A stretch of 64,000 nt of DNA. Origin: Alphaproteobacteria bacterium. GTDB lineage: Bacteria > Pseudomonadota > Alphaproteobacteria > Rhodospirillales > Casp-alpha2. Both the position numbers and the translations under genes were made by a program. The stretch spans positions 1 through 64,000 of the forward strand of contig JAJRRU010000015.1 of the NCBI GenBank assembly GCA_024279135.1, read 5' to 3'. Shown here one piece after another: positions 52,975-63,882 of the stretch. The notes beneath the pieces were generated by a model that worked only from the letters and a program-made list of their open reading frames with translations, was not told the DNA's origin and did no database searches. Position 1 is the first letter of the stretch, and every line of letters begins with the position of its first letter.

Positions 52975-54744
52975 ATGACCAGAATGACCACGGAAGAAGC
53001 CTTTGTTAAAGTTTTACAAATGCACGGTATCGAACATGCCTTTGGAATTATTGGATCTGCATTTATGCCGATTTCCGATCTTTTTACGGTTGCCGGGATA
53101 AATTTCTGGGATGTTGCCCATGAAACAAACGGTGGCATTATTTGTGACGGTTACACCCGCACCACGGGGAAAATGGCTATGGTGATCGCCCAGAACGGTC
53201 CCGGCATCACCGGCTTTGTTACGGCCATCAAGACAGCATACTGGAACCACACACCCATGTTGCTGGTTACCCCGCAGGCGGCCAACAAGACCATTGGCCA
53301 AGGCGGTTTTCAGGAGGTCGAACAGATGGCCTTGTTTAAGGACATGGTGTGTTATCAGGAAGAAGTCCGCGATGCGTCTCGTATGGCAGAGGTTCTCAAC
53401 CGGGTTATTGAAAAAGCAATTCGGGGATCTGCCCCGGCCCAGATTAATGTACCGCGGGATTTCTGGACACAGGTGATCGATATTGAATTGCCGCCGATCG
53501 TCAGGTTGGAGCGCCCCGCCGGGGGTGCCCAGGCCATCGCCCAGGCAGCCGATTTATTATCGCAAGCGAAATTCCCGGTCATCCTGTCGGGTGCAGGCGT
53601 TATCATCGGTGATGCTATTTCTGATTGCCAGAATCTCGCCGAGCGGCTCGATGCGGCCGTGGTCAGCGGTTACCAGCACAACGACAGTTTCCCCGGCAGC
53701 CACCGGCTGGCGGCTGGCCCGCTGGGCTATAATGGGTCCAAGGCGGCCATGGAACTGATCGCCCAGGCCGATGTGGTGCTGGCGCTGGGTACCCGGCTCA
53801 ATCCGTTTTCCACCCTGCCGGGATATGGTATTGATTATTGGCCCAAAGATGCCGAAATCATTCAGGTCGATATAAATTCCGACCGCATTGGCTTGACCAA
53901 GAACGTCACGGTCGGCATCTGCGGTGATGCCAAAATGGTCGCACAGCAAATACTGGCCCAGCTTTCCCCAACCGCCGGTGATCAGGACCGCGAGGCCCGC
54001 AAGGCCACCATCCATCAGGCCAAGTCGGCCTGGTTGCAAACATTGTCCAGCATGGATCATGAAGATGATGATCCGGGTACGACCTGGAACGCGGACTCGC
54101 GGACACGAGACGCCGACCTGATGTCGCCGCGCCAGGCTTGGCGGGCCATTCAGGCGGGCCTTCCTGATGATGTTATTATGTCCAGTGATATCGGTAATAC
54201 CTGTGCTATTGGTAATGCTTATCCGACGTTTGAGCAGGGCCGCAAATACCTGGCACCGGGATTGTTCGGTCCGTGTGGCTATGGGTTCCCGTCGATCCTT
54301 GGTGCCAAGATCGGCAACCCCCAAACCCCGGTTGTGGGTTTCGCCGGTGATGGGGCGTTTGGCATTTCCATCAATGAAATGATTTCCTGTGGCCGGGAAG
54401 AATGGCCGGCGGTGACCATGGTTGTTTTTCGTAACTTCCAGTGGGGTGCCGAAAAGCGCAATTCTATTCTTTGGTACGATAATAATTTTATCGGCACCGA
54501 GCTGAATCCTGATTTGAGTTTCGCCAGGGTGGCCGATGGATGCGGGCTGAAGGGTGTGCAAGTTAAAACCCAGGATGACCTGACCGCGGCCCTGAAAGAA
54601 GCCTGTGCGGCACAAAATGAAGGTATCACCACCTTAATCGAGATCGTGCTCAATCAGGAACTGGGCGAGCCGTTCCGCCGGGATGCCATGAAAGCCCCGG
54701 TCTCGGTGGCCGGGATCGACCCAAAAGACATGCGACCCCAATAA
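52975..54744 (+). CDS. xsc: sulfoacetaldehyde acetyltransferase
   Basis: 589 residues, a thiamine-diphosphate enzyme. It opens MTTEEAFVKVLQMHGIEHAFG, with the catalytic Glu region HETNGGIICDGYTRTTGK and IGQGGFQEVEQM. The ThDP/Mg motif is GDGAFGISINEMIS to FRNFQWGAEKRNS, and the Xsc-typical ILWYDNNFIGTEL follows. It converts sulfoacetaldehyde plus phosphate into sulfite and acetyl phosphate, the last step of taurine and related C2-sulfonate breakdown. An acetate kinase gene starts 6 bases after the stop. No sulfite exporter, Pta or taurine dehydrogenase gene is in the window. Confidence 0.95.
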   Translation: MTRMTTEEAFVKVLQMHGIEHAFGIIGSAFMPISDLFTVAGINFWDVAHETNGGIICDGYTRTTGKMAMVIAQNGPGITGFVTAIKTAYWNHTPMLLVTPQAANKTIGQGGFQEVEQMALFKDMVCYQEEVRDASRMAEVLNRVIEKAIRGSAPAQINVPRDFWTQVIDIELPPIVRLERPAGGAQAIAQAADLLSQAKFPVILSGAGVIIGDAISDCQNLAERLDAAVVSGYQHNDSFPGSHRLAAGPLGYNGSKAAMELIAQADVVLALGTRLNPFSTLPGYGIDYWPKDAEIIQVDINSDRIGLTKNVTVGICGDAKMVAQQILAQLSPTAGDQDREARKATIHQAKSAWLQTLSSMDHEDDDPGTTWNADSRTRDADLMSPRQAWRAIQAGLPDDVIMSSDIGNTCAIGNAYPTFEQGRKYLAPGLFGPCGYGFPSILGAKIGNPQTPVVGFAGDGAFGISINEMISCGREEWPAVTMVVFRNFQWGAEKRNSILWYDNNFIGTELNPDLSFARVADGCGLKGVQVKTQDDLTAALKEACAAQNEGITTLIEIVLNQELGEPFRRDAMKAPVSVAGIDPKDMRPQ

Positions 54745-54750
54745 CCCATC

Positions 54751-55923
54751 GTGTCCGACTGTATCCTCGTAATCAATGCCGGGTCTTCCAGCGTCAAGTT
54801 CGCGTTATATGGCGTATATTCGGAGAAATTATCGGCCACATTGAAAGGCCAGATTTCGGGTATCGGGCATAAACCCGCAATTACAGTTATTGATAACAAG
54901 GGGCACAGTCTTGATTTTCCCTTGCCTGCGGGCGGGGTAGGCGGTCATGAGGATGCCTTTGAGGCTCTGATAGACTGGCTTGAAGCCCGCGGCGACCGCG
55001 TGATTGGTGCTGGGCACAGGATCGTGCACGGTGGAGCGGACTTCACGGCTCCGGTCAGGCTCGATGGGGCGGTGCTTGACGCGCTCAGCGGCCTGATAAA
55101 TCTGGCCCCCCATCACCAGCCCCATAACCTGGCGGCGGTTCGTGCCTTATCAACCCGCCTTGCCAACGTGGCCCAGGTGGCCTGTTTCGATACCGCGTTC
55201 CATGCCGACCAGCCAGCCGAGGCCCGCGAGCTTGGCCTGCCACGTAGCTACAACGAAAGGGGTATCCGGCGCTATGGGTTCCATGGTTTGTCTTATGAAG
55301 CCGTGGTTGACGGTCTGCCCGATCTGACCGGCAAACCATTACCAGCACGTCTGGTGGTCGCCCATCTGGGTAACGGTGCCAGCCTGTGTGCCGTAGCCAA
55401 TGGAAAATCCATTGCCACCACCATGGGGTTCTCGACCCTGGACGGAATTGCCATGGCGACCCGCAGTGGTGCGGTCGATCCCGGTGTCTTATTGCATTTG
55501 ATGCGCGAGGATGGGGCTGGCCTGAACGAACTTGAGGACTTGCTTTATAACCAAAGCGGCCTGTTGGGTGTCTCGGGTATCTCGCAGGATATGCGGGCTC
55601 TGTTAGACAGCCAAGACCCGGCGGCTAAATTTGCAATTGATTATTTTTGTTACCGGGTATCGCGTGAATTGGGATCGCTGGTTGCCGCACTGGGTGGTCT
55701 GGACGGGCTGGTCTTTACCGGCGGCATCGGCGAGAACGCCAGCCCGGTCCGCGACCAGATACTGCGGCGTTCTGCGTGGTTGGGCTTCGAACTTGATAAT
55801 GATGCAAACCACACCGGCGATTGGTGTATCACAACGCCAGAGAGTGTAATGCCGGCCTGGGTCATGCTCGCCAACGAAGAATTGGTTATCGCCCGACATA
55901 CCCGGCAGATTCTAGGGTTATGA
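54751..55923 (+). CDS. ackA: acetate kinase
   Basis: 390 residues. ILVINAGSSSVKFALYG is the N-terminal signature. AGHRIVHGGADF, CFDTAFHADQP, RRYGFHGLSYEAV (second signature), VAHLGNGASLCAV and FTGGIGENASPVR are all canonical. It turns acetyl phosphate plus ADP into acetate and ATP. Direct coupling to xsc means the acetyl phosphate from sulfoacetaldehyde can be used for ATP. The start is GTG 54751. Confidence 0.96.
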   Translation: MSDCILVINAGSSSVKFALYGVYSEKLSATLKGQISGIGHKPAITVIDNKGHSLDFPLPAGGVGGHEDAFEALIDWLEARGDRVIGAGHRIVHGGADFTAPVRLDGAVLDALSGLINLAPHHQPHNLAAVRALSTRLANVAQVACFDTAFHADQPAEARELGLPRSYNERGIRRYGFHGLSYEAVVDGLPDLTGKPLPARLVVAHLGNGASLCAVANGKSIATTMGFSTLDGIAMATRSGAVDPGVLLHLMREDGAGLNELEDLLYNQSGLLGVSGISQDMRALLDSQDPAAKFAIDYFCYRVSRELGSLVAALGGLDGLVFTGGIGENASPVRDQILRRSAWLGFELDNDANHTGDWCITTPESVMPAWVMLANEELVIARHTRQILGL

Positions 55924-56033
55924 TAGTCGCTCGTTATACGTGAATTCAAATGGGCTGCTAATCACGTTGAAGGGTTACGAACTTTAGATTAACATACAAC
56001 CATGAGTTCTGATGATCAGGAGAGGTAGTTCTC

Positions 56034-59000
56034 GTGACAATCCATAGAATGATAATCGGTGTGACCGCCGTTGTTCTACTGGTTGGCTGTCAGGCCGCCC
56101 GACCCAGTATATCTTTGGAAGATGCGCAGCAATTGGCCACGGAATTCCGTGCAGAAGGCTTTACACCACCAGTGCGCACTATTGCAGGATACCGTGCTGG
56201 CTTATCCGATCTATTGGGACAATTTGACAGCGATTGTGATTTAGACAGGCAGTACAGAGTTCAAAGACTGCAATCCTTCGCCAATGCAGCAACATCGGGC
56301 AGTACATCCAGTAAACAACGGGCAGCCGTTGGCCTGTTAGGCATCGCGGAAAAAGAGTTTGCCTACGGAAACTTCAAGGATGTCATCAATGCAACCAAAC
56401 AAGCCTTTAGCGGCCTTGGCGCTAAAGGCAACCAGGTGCGACAGGCTGTCATGATGACCCAGTTGGGTCGTATGCAGGCAACCTCTGGTGATTATTCGGG
56501 GGCTAGCACGAGTTTCTTCAGGGCTAGCGAACGCTGGAAAGGTGCTGGCGAAGGATGGGTTGATAAGCCCCAGGGAAGGATGATGGTTCATGCTGCCAAT
56601 GCCTCAATAGCGCGAATGGATGGCGATCTTCCTGCGGAAGAATATTTCTTACGGGAGGTGTTAAAATTACCCGTTGGCAACGGCGGATATTATGCCATGA
56701 ACGAGGATGAGATTACCGCCAGACTATCGCAAAACCTGGTTTTACAAGGTCGTTTTGTGGAAGCGGAACTTGCCGCCAAACAAATGGCAACTATACCTCC
56801 TGAAGAAGGATCATACGATACTTTTGTATTTGTAAATACAGTGCTGAGTTTCGGTGCACTTGCCGACGCGCTGTATGTGCAGAACCGGTATGACGATGCC
56901 GCCTATATGGCCAGGGTGACGATTAACAGACATTATAAACAATGTTCTAATCCGGATGGTATTCCACTGGTTGAAGCCTGGCGCACATTGTTCAAGGCTC
57001 TCGGTGCGCAAGGTAAGTGGGACGAAATTCAAGATGTATTGACCATATTAATGCGTGATATGGAACCTTTGTCAGACCGGTTTGAAGATTTGTTTGCGGC
57101 TAATCCTGATATTCTTCTTGCCCGCGCCCTTGGCGTGACTGATGGCGGAGCTGACGATAACCTGATTCGTGATGTTGATGCTGCCCTGGTCGCCGGGCTG
57201 GTAACGGACGATGAAAATGCACCGGTAATCATGGAGTTGAAATTAATCAAGGCTATCGCCTTGTACCGGGCCGGGCGAGCCGATCTGGCCATGAACGCTT
57301 TTCATGGCTCAATGATAGCCTATCTGAATAATGCCTATACCCAGAACGGTTCCACCAAAGCCGGGGGCGGGGAAGGCCGCGCCGAGTATTTCCGCCAAGC
57401 CTATATGGAATTTTTATCGTCACAACAGGGCCGCACCGCGGCTCAAAATATAGGTGTGAGTGCCGGGCATGAATTGTTTCGTATAGCCACACTGATCCCG
57501 TCGGGCAAAGTACAGAAATCCTTTATGGCATCGGCGGCCCGGGCTGCCGCCAAAGACCCGGTGCTGGCCGGGCTGGTACGTCAGGCCCAGGATCTGAATG
57601 AACAAATACTTAATGCCGTTGATTTTCTGGCGTTTCTGGAAACAGCAACTTTGGATCAAGTAGATCCTAAACAATTAAGATCCATCCGTGAACGGATCGT
57701 ACTTTTGAACGGGGCTAAAGAAACGCTCGATAAAGAAACCCTCGACAGGTTCCCCGACTATGCTGATTTGATGAACCCCAAAGCCCCCAGCATCGATGAC
57801 TTCCGCGATAACCTGAAGCCCGGTGAGGCTGCCCTGGTGATCCATACCACGACGGATCAGACATACATTTGGGCAATTCCAAAGCGCGGAGAAACCGCTT
57901 TTGCCATGATCGATATTAGACGGGACGGGTTGGCAGATATTGTCGATGATCTGCGTCTGGCGCTGGATCCGAAGAATATTACCTCATTGCTAGATATCCC
58001 TGATTTTGATGTGGTCAAGGCTTATGGCCTGTATCAATTATTGCTGGAACCGGTTCAGGCTGGCTGGAAAGACGCCCGTAACCTGATCGTTGTGGCACAG
58101 GGGCCTCTCGGGCTTTTGCCATTTTCGTTATTGCCGACCGAACCTGTCAGTCTTCCAGTGAGTGGTGTGGGCAATGGCCTGCTGTTTGCCAAATACCGTG
58201 ATATTCCATGGCTGGCCCGCAGCCATGCGGTGGCGATCCTTCCCTCGGTATCTACTTTGAAGGCATTGCGTTCAAGCTCTGTGACCTCGGTGGCGCGCCG
58301 TCCGTTTGTCGGTTTCGGTGATCCTTATTTTAATGTCCTGCAAGCCTCTCTGGCCGATCAGGAAGCTTTGGTACAGCTCGCAGCACTCAGTCCACAAGAC
58401 GGGGCAGAAGGTTTATTGCGCAGCGTACCCCAGACCCGCGCCGTAGACAGTGCCACCCTGGGCCTGTTGCCCCGCTTGCCCGATACCCGATCTGAGATTA
58501 TGGCTATTGCCACGGCTTTGGGGGCGGATATGAAGCGTGATGTATTTTTGGGTAGAGACGCCAGTGAGGCCAATGCGAAGTCCCGTGACCTGTCGGGCTA
58601 CAAGGTCGTATCGTTTGCCACTCACGGTCTGGTTCCGGGTGATCTGAATGGCCTGACCCAACCGGCCCTGGCATTATCTTCACCGTTGGTTACGGGGGAC
58701 GATAATAATGACGGGTTGCTGACTATGGGTGAAGTGCTGGGCTTGAAGCTGAACGCCGACTGGGTTGTGTTGTCGGCCTGTAATACCGCTGCGGGTGATG
58801 GTCAGGGCGCCGAGGCGATATCTGGTCTGGGGCGGGCATTTTTCTATGCGGGCACCCGGGCCTTGCTGGTATCTAACTGGCCGGTTCATTCGGCAGCGAC
58901 GACGGAATTAATGACGGCGCTGTTCAGTATACAAAATGACAACGCTACGGTGGGTCGCTCTGAGGCATTGCGCCAGACCAGAACGCATATGATTGATACG

Positions 59001-59099
59001 GCAGTTTATAAAAATAGCGATGGCAGCGATGCTTTTAGTTATGCCCACCCAATTTTCTGGGCACCGTTTGTGATTGTTGGCGATGGCGGAACGCAATAA
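56034..59099 (+). CDS. CHAT-domain (caspase-like) lipoprotein with TPR-like N-terminal region
   Basis: 1021 residues. The N-terminus MIIGVTAVVLLVGCQ ends in a lipobox (LVGC, Cys 19), so it is exported and lipid-anchored. Residues about 90-560 are helical with TPR-like repeats (ASTSFFRASERWKG, LALYRAGRADLAMNAF-type pieces). Residues about 590-1015 are a CHAT domain: GPLGLLPFSLLP, FATHGLVPGDLNG with catalytic H864, ALSSP, and LSACNTAAGDGQGAEA with catalytic C916, then ALLVSNWPVHSAAT. The start is GTG with AGAGG 8 bases upstream. CHAT proteases act in regulated proteolysis and some defence systems. No partner substrate gene is adjacent. Confidence 0.88.
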   Translation: MTIHRMIIGVTAVVLLVGCQAARPSISLEDAQQLATEFRAEGFTPPVRTIAGYRAGLSDLLGQFDSDCDLDRQYRVQRLQSFANAATSGSTSSKQRAAVGLLGIAEKEFAYGNFKDVINATKQAFSGLGAKGNQVRQAVMMTQLGRMQATSGDYSGASTSFFRASERWKGAGEGWVDKPQGRMMVHAANASIARMDGDLPAEEYFLREVLKLPVGNGGYYAMNEDEITARLSQNLVLQGRFVEAELAAKQMATIPPEEGSYDTFVFVNTVLSFGALADALYVQNRYDDAAYMARVTINRHYKQCSNPDGIPLVEAWRTLFKALGAQGKWDEIQDVLTILMRDMEPLSDRFEDLFAANPDILLARALGVTDGGADDNLIRDVDAALVAGLVTDDENAPVIMELKLIKAIALYRAGRADLAMNAFHGSMIAYLNNAYTQNGSTKAGGGEGRAEYFRQAYMEFLSSQQGRTAAQNIGVSAGHELFRIATLIPSGKVQKSFMASAARAAAKDPVLAGLVRQAQDLNEQILNAVDFLAFLETATLDQVDPKQLRSIRERIVLLNGAKETLDKETLDRFPDYADLMNPKAPSIDDFRDNLKPGEAALVIHTTTDQTYIWAIPKRGETAFAMIDIRRDGLADIVDDLRLALDPKNITSLLDIPDFDVVKAYGLYQLLLEPVQAGWKDARNLIVVAQGPLGLLPFSLLPTEPVSLPVSGVGNGLLFAKYRDIPWLARSHAVAILPSVSTLKALRSSSVTSVARRPFVGFGDPYFNVLQASLADQEALVQLAALSPQDGAEGLLRSVPQTRAVDSATLGLLPRLPDTRSEIMAIATALGADMKRDVFLGRDASEANAKSRDLSGYKVVSFATHGLVPGDLNGLTQPALALSSPLVTGDDNNDGLLTMGEVLGLKLNADWVVLSACNTAAGDGQGAEAISGLGRAFFYAGTRALLVSNWPVHSAATTELMTALFSIQNDNATVGRSEALRQTRTHMIDTAVYKNSDGSDAFSYAHPIFWAPFVIVGDGGTQ

Positions 59100-59146
59100 C
59101 GCGGTCTCTCCCTAAGGCGATCAAACGAACCGCGCACCTGTCATCC

Positions 59147-59680
59147 TTACAGGGATGATGATGCCCGGGCGGCTTGATCGTACAGGCCGGACATCAGGCG
59201 TAACAGGTCGGCGGTTTCTCTTAAATCGACATTTTCCTTGTCGATGCTCTGCAAGGAAGACAGCAAACACCGTTCACGGATTTTACGATATTCTTCACAT
59301 ACTTGCTTGCCCGCCGGGGTGGTGGAATAAAAAATCTCCTTGCCCCGTTTGGCCCGTTGCACCAGACCGGATTTGGTTAATTTCTTGAGGCCGTAGCTCA
59401 CCGTGTGTTGGTCATCAATATTGAGCATGAAACAGATATCGGCCAGCCTCTTGTCCCGTTCGCGGTGGTTGACGTTGTGAACAATCAAAACTTCCAGTGG
59501 GCTAAAGTCATGATTGCCAGTCGCCGACATGCACCGTGTTATCCACCGGGTAAATGAATTATGGGCGATAATCAGGCCGTATTCCAGCTCGCTCAATTGC
59601 CAGTTGTCATCATCGGCCAGGTGTTGTGAGGAGACGATAGAGCGTGATGACGGGGGGGCTTTTGCGGTTGGATTTATCAT
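59147..59680 (-). CDS. MarR-family transcriptional regulator
   Basis: 177 residues. A winged helix-turn-helix is seen at [20 protein letters not shown] and [21 protein letters not shown], flanked by dimer helices. [14 protein letters not shown] fits the MarR fold. It overlaps the end of the oxoprolinase-type gene by 4 bases, so it is co-translated and probably regulates that operon. The ligand is unknown. Confidence 0.87.
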   Translation of the reverse strand: MINPTAKAPPSSRSIVSSQHLADDDNWQLSELEYGLIIAHNSFTRWITRCMSATGNHDFSPLEVLIVHNVNHRERDKRLADICFMLNIDDQHTVSYGLKKLTKSGLVQRAKRGKEIFYSTTPAGKQVCEEYRKIRERCLLSSLQSIDKENVDLRETADLLRLMSGLYDQAARASSSL

Positions 59681-62600
59681 GATTTACGATCTCCGGATGT
59701 TGAATTTTTTGCGCCAAAACCACCCCCGCCGGGTGTCTCAATAACGAACACATCGCCCCTATAAACATCGGCCCGATCCGTCGCCGTCAGGGACTGCCGG
59801 TCACCATTTTTTCGATCAACCCAGGCCTTCCCGGGAGAGCCCGCCTCACCGCCGCCCAATCCAAAGGGGCGGGTTTTGTGATGATTGGCCAGGATCGCGG
59901 CTTCCATTGTTTCGAGAAAACGAACCCGGCGGATAGCACCATCGCCACCCGACCATTTGCCTGAACCGCCGGAACCTAAGCGAATGGAAAATTCTTCCAG
60001 TACCACCGGGAACCGCCATTCCAGGACTTCCGGATCGGTCAGTCGGGAATTGGTCATGTGGGTATGAACGGCACTGGTGCCATGGAAACCATCGCCGGCA
60101 CCTGAGCCGCCACAGATGGTTTCATAGTGTTGGTGGGTATCATTGCCGAAGGTGAAATTATTCATGGTGCCCTGGGCCGAAGCCATGACGCCCAACGCAC
60201 CGTACAGGGCGTCGGTAACACACTGGCTGACCTCCACGTTTCCCGCGACCACGGCGGCGGGATGTTCGGGATTGAGCATGGAGCCTTCCGGGGTGATGAT
60301 ATTCAAGGGCCGGGCACACCCTTCGTTGATGGGAATGTCGGAGTCTATCAGGGTCCGGAATACATATAATACCGCAGCATGGGTTACCGCACGCGGGGCG
60401 TTGAAATTGCTTTGCTGCTGGGCACTGGTGCCGGTGAAATCGATGGTCGCGTTGCGGGCGTGACGGTCGATGCGAATGGCGACCTTGACCACGCTGCCGT
60501 CATCAGAGGTCACACTGAATTGCCCATCGGTGAGCACATCGATGACCGCGCGGACCTGTTCCTCGGCATTATTCTGCACATGATCCATATAGGCGTGAAC
60601 GATGTTCAGTCCGAACTGGTCAACCATGGAGAACAGTTCCTGTACGCCTTTTTCACTGGCCGCAATCTGAGCCTTCAAATCGAGAACGTTCTGGTCGATG
60701 TTGCGGCTGGGGTAGGGGCCAGAGGCAAACAAGTCCCGACATTCGGTCTCGCGGAACACACTGTCTTTTACCAAATGGAAGTTGTCGATCAGCACACCTT
60801 CCTGATCGATGTTGGTGCTGTGGGGCGGCATGGAACCCGGTGTAATGCCGCCAATATCGGCATGATGGGCCCGGCTGGCTACATAGAAGATGACCTCATG
60901 TGTACCGGCCAGAAAAACCGGTGTGATCAGCGTAATATCGGGCAGATGGGTGCCGCCATTATAGGGATTGTTGAGCATATAAACATCTCCCGGGGCCATG
61001 GTATGGCACCGTTTGGCAATAATTGCGCGCACGCTGGCACCCATGGAACCCAGATGTACCGGCAGGTGCGGGGCATTGGCTACCAGACTACCAGAGGGGT
61101 CGAAAATGGCGCACGAAAAGTCCAGCCGTTCTTTGATATTCGTAGAATAGGCCGTGTTTCGCAGGGTCAGTCCCATCTGTTCGGCCACCGACATGAACAG
61201 GTTATTGAAGACCTCGAGCATGATGGGATCTGCCCCCGCACCGATCTCAATGCGGCCGGGCAAGGCAACAACTCGTTTCATGATGATATGGTTTTTAGGG
61301 CTTAGTGTGGCCTGCCAGCCGGGTTCCACAACGATGGTCGAAACCCTTTCCATAATCACCGCCGGGCCATTGACCGTATCGCCTGCGCTCATCTGTTCGC
61401 GGTCGTAAAATGGCGTGTCATGATAGGCGTCCGCCATATAGGTTTGCACCGTATCGATGGCTTCCAGTGTCTTGGTGGGTGCGCCGGGGGGTGGTGAGAT
61501 TTCCGACAATCCGGCCTGTGTGGAAACGCCGATAACCTCGACTTGTACGGCGGCGACGATCAGCTCGACACCGTCCATAATAAAGCCGAACTGTTGTTTG
61601 TGCACGGCCTCAAAACGCTCGATGATTTCTGCCACGCTGCCATAATCAACCATCAAGGCGGTATCGGTTCCGGCGTATTTGACCCTGACTCTGTGCGTTA
61701 CCTCTATCTGAATTTCTGCGATACCCTGATCGAGCAGTTCCTGCCTGCCATTAGCGGCCATTTCGCTCAGCAATATATCAATTTTGACGAGTGACGCAGC
61801 GCTCAGGCCTTCTTCGAATGAGCGGTCTTTCAGAGTGGTCACATCGGCCAGGCCCATGCCGTAGGCCGACAGTACACCGGCGTAGGGATGGACCAGAATT
61901 TGCGTCATGCCCAGGGCGTCAGCGACCAGACAGGCGTGTTGTCCACCTGCGCCACCGAAACAGTTCAGCACATACGTGGTGACATCATAGCCGCGCTGTA
62001 CCGAAATTTTCTTGCAGGCCGATGCCATATTCTCGATAGCGACTTTCAGAAAACCATGGGCGACCTCTGTGGCGGTTTTTTCCCTGCCCAGTTTTTCGCG
62101 CACCTGTTCTGCCAGAGCAGAAAATTTTTCGTTTACGATATCCCCATCGAGCGGTTGATCGCCGTTGGGACCGAAAACCTTTGGGAAAAAATCCGGTTGC
62201 AGCTTGCCCAACTGGATGTTGCAGTCTGTGACCGTTAGCGGTCCACCCCGCCGGTAGCCTGCCGGGCCTGGGTTGGCCCCGGCTGATTGCGGGCCGACCT
62301 GAAACCGGCTATAGGCAAAATTCAGGATGGAACCGCCACCGGCTGCCACGGTGTGAATGTTCATCATGGGGATGCGCATACGCACCCCGGCGACTTCGGT
62401 CTCGAAGCTGCGTTCGAACTCACCGGCAAAATGGCAGACATCGGTGGACGTGCCGCCCATATCGAACCCGATTATTTTGTCAAAACCGGCAGACTGACCG
62501 GTTCGCGCACACGCCACGATGCCGCCAGCCGGACCGGACAGGATGGCGTCCTTACCTTCAAACAATTTGGCATCGGTCAATCCGCCATCTGATTTCATAA

Positions 62601-63345
62601 ACATCAGCCGGGTATTGCCTATTTGTGAGGCTACCTGTTCTACGTAACGCCGCAGGATCGGGGAGAGATAGGCATCAACCACCGTGGTATCACCGCGACC
62701 GACCAGCCGCATGAGCGGGCTGACTTTGTGCGACACGCTGACCTGGCTGAAGCCAATTTGTTTTGCCAGGTCGCCAATGATGGTTTCATGCTCACTGTTG
62801 CGGTATCCGTGCACCAGGACGATGGCGCACGAACGAATGCCGCTGTCATAGGCCGATTGCAGGCCAACGCGTAATGCATCTTCATCCAGCGGGCGTATCA
62901 CGTTACCCTGGGCATCAAGCCTTTCATCGGCTTCAATAACCCGTTCATAGAGAAGTTCCGGTAATTCAATTTTCAGCGCAAATATATCGGGGCGACTTTG
63001 GTAGCCGATGCGCAAGGCGTCTGCAAAACCCTTGGTGATGACCAGGACCGTCCGGTCGCCTTTGCGTTCCAGCAACGCATTGGTGGCAACCGTGGTACCC
63101 ATCTTGATGACTTCAATGTCATCGATCGGCAAGGGGGCATTATCTTCCAGTTTGAGAACTTCCCGAATGCCGTGGATCGCGGCATCTTTATAGCGTTCCG
63201 GGTTTTCCGACAACACCTTGTGGGTGATCAGCGCGCCGTCCGGATGGCGGGCAACAATATCGGTAAATGTACCACCCCGGTCGACCCAGAATTGCCACTT
63301 GTCCGGAGAATGCGCCGATATATCGGTTGGTAGGTGCTCGGTCAT
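59677..63345 (-). CDS. fused HyuA-HyuB enzyme, 5-oxoprolinase type
   Basis: 1222 residues. The HyuA half (about 1-690) has [82 protein letters not shown] and [14 protein letters not shown]. The HyuB half (about 700-1215) has [46 protein letters not shown] and the tail [13 protein letters not shown] to TPGGGGFGA. Full-length fusions are ATP-dependent 5-oxoprolinases that open 5-oxoproline to glutamate, but hydantoinase activity is possible in this family. It is followed by a coupled MarR gene. Confidence 0.9.
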   Translation of the reverse strand: MTEHLPTDISAHSPDKWQFWVDRGGTFTDIVARHPDGALITHKVLSENPERYKDAAIHGIREVLKLEDNAPLPIDDIEVIKMGTTVATNALLERKGDRTVLVITKGFADALRIGYQSRPDIFALKIELPELLYERVIEADERLDAQGNVIRPLDEDALRVGLQSAYDSGIRSCAIVLVHGYRNSEHETIIGDLAKQIGFSQVSVSHKVSPLMRLVGRGDTTVVDAYLSPILRRYVEQVASQIGNTRLMFMKSDGGLTDAKLFEGKDAILSGPAGGIVACARTGQSAGFDKIIGFDMGGTSTDVCHFAGEFERSFETEVAGVRMRIPMMNIHTVAAGGGSILNFAYSRFQVGPQSAGANPGPAGYRRGGPLTVTDCNIQLGKLQPDFFPKVFGPNGDQPLDGDIVNEKFSALAEQVREKLGREKTATEVAHGFLKVAIENMASACKKISVQRGYDVTTYVLNCFGGAGGQHACLVADALGMTQILVHPYAGVLSAYGMGLADVTTLKDRSFEEGLSAASLVKIDILLSEMAANGRQELLDQGIAEIQIEVTHRVRVKYAGTDTALMVDYGSVAEIIERFEAVHKQQFGFIMDGVELIVAAVQVEVIGVSTQAGLSEISPPPGAPTKTLEAIDTVQTYMADAYHDTPFYDREQMSAGDTVNGPAVIMERVSTIVVEPGWQATLSPKNHIIMKRVVALPGRIEIGAGADPIMLEVFNNLFMSVAEQMGLTLRNTAYSTNIKERLDFSCAIFDPSGSLVANAPHLPVHLGSMGASVRAIIAKRCHTMAPGDVYMLNNPYNGGTHLPDITLITPVFLAGTHEVIFYVASRAHHADIGGITPGSMPPHSTNIDQEGVLIDNFHLVKDSVFRETECRDLFASGPYPSRNIDQNVLDLKAQIAASEKGVQELFSMVDQFGLNIVHAYMDHVQNNAEEQVRAVIDVLTDGQFSVTSDDGSVVKVAIRIDRHARNATIDFTGTSAQQQSNFNAPRAVTHAAVLYVFRTLIDSDIPINEGCARPLNIITPEGSMLNPEHPAAVVAGNVEVSQCVTDALYGALGVMASAQGTMNNFTFGNDTHQHYETICGGSGAGDGFHGTSAVHTHMTNSRLTDPEVLEWRFPVVLEEFSIRLGSGGSGKWSGGDGAIRRVRFLETMEAAILANHHKTRPFGLGGGEAGSPGKAWVDRKNGDRQSLTATDRADVYRGDVFVIETPGGGGFGAKNSTSGDRKS

Positions 63346-63454
63346 GGCGTATTCCTGTCATAAGTATCCATTGAATGAGGGCAGAAAACTACAATGACAT
63401 TATATTGGTAAAATATCAATATAATACTGATATATAGGCTATATATACAGGTCC

Positions 63455-63859
63455 TTATGTTTTTTGCCTGGCATGTGCGATGGTGGGCAGGCCCGCTTCC
63501 CGCCAGGCACTGTGGCCGCCTGTCAGGTGGCAGACGGGTGCCAGACCCATGTCCTGTAAGGTTTTTGTCGCCAATGCAGAGCGCCAGCCGGATTCGCAAA
63601 ATAAAATAAAGGTTTTCTTTGTGGCAAATATTTCCTTGTGATAGGGGCTTTCGGGATCAACCCAGAACTCAAGCATACCGCGTGGCGCATGAAGCGATCC
63701 GGGGATTGTGCCGTTTCGGTGTAATTCCCTGATATCGCGGATATCGACAAACAGGGCATCGTCCTGATCAAGCAGGGATTGGGCCTGATCAATTGCCACC
63801 GCCTTGATCTGCCCGTTGGCTTCTTGCAGCAACTTTTTGTATCCAACTTTTAATGTCAT
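63455..63859 (-). CDS. rhodanese-like sulfurtransferase domain protein
   Basis: 134 residues, a single rhodanese module: IDQAQSLLDQDDALFVDIRD, REL, GSLHAPRGMLEFWVDP, and the active-site loop FCESGWRSALA with the catalytic Cys, then CHLTGGHSAWREAGLP. Cytosolic. It may move persulfide sulfur. It lies 109 bases before the oxoprolinase-type gene on the same strand and 23 bases after a UbiA-type gene, and could be co-transcribed with either. Confidence 0.9.
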   Translation of the reverse strand: MTLKVGYKKLLQEANGQIKAVAIDQAQSLLDQDDALFVDIRDIRELHRNGTIPGSLHAPRGMLEFWVDPESPYHKEIFATKKTFILFCESGWRSALATKTLQDMGLAPVCHLTGGHSAWREAGLPTIAHARQKT

Positions 63860-63882
63860 ATCAGGTACCGGATGCTTTCATG

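Noticed and set aside
53557-54615. 352-codon minus-strand frame opposite xsc
   Set aside because: Shadow of xsc; composition is that of antisense to a high-GC3 gene.
59101-59158. Short stems (CGCGGT/ACCGCG and TCATCC/GGATGA) between the convergent CHAT and MarR genes
   Set aside because: Stems of only 6 bp with no T run; not strong enough to call a terminator.
60379-61305. 308-codon plus-strand frame opposite the HyuA-HyuB gene
   Set aside because: Shadow frame; the minus-strand enzyme is motif-complete across this interval.
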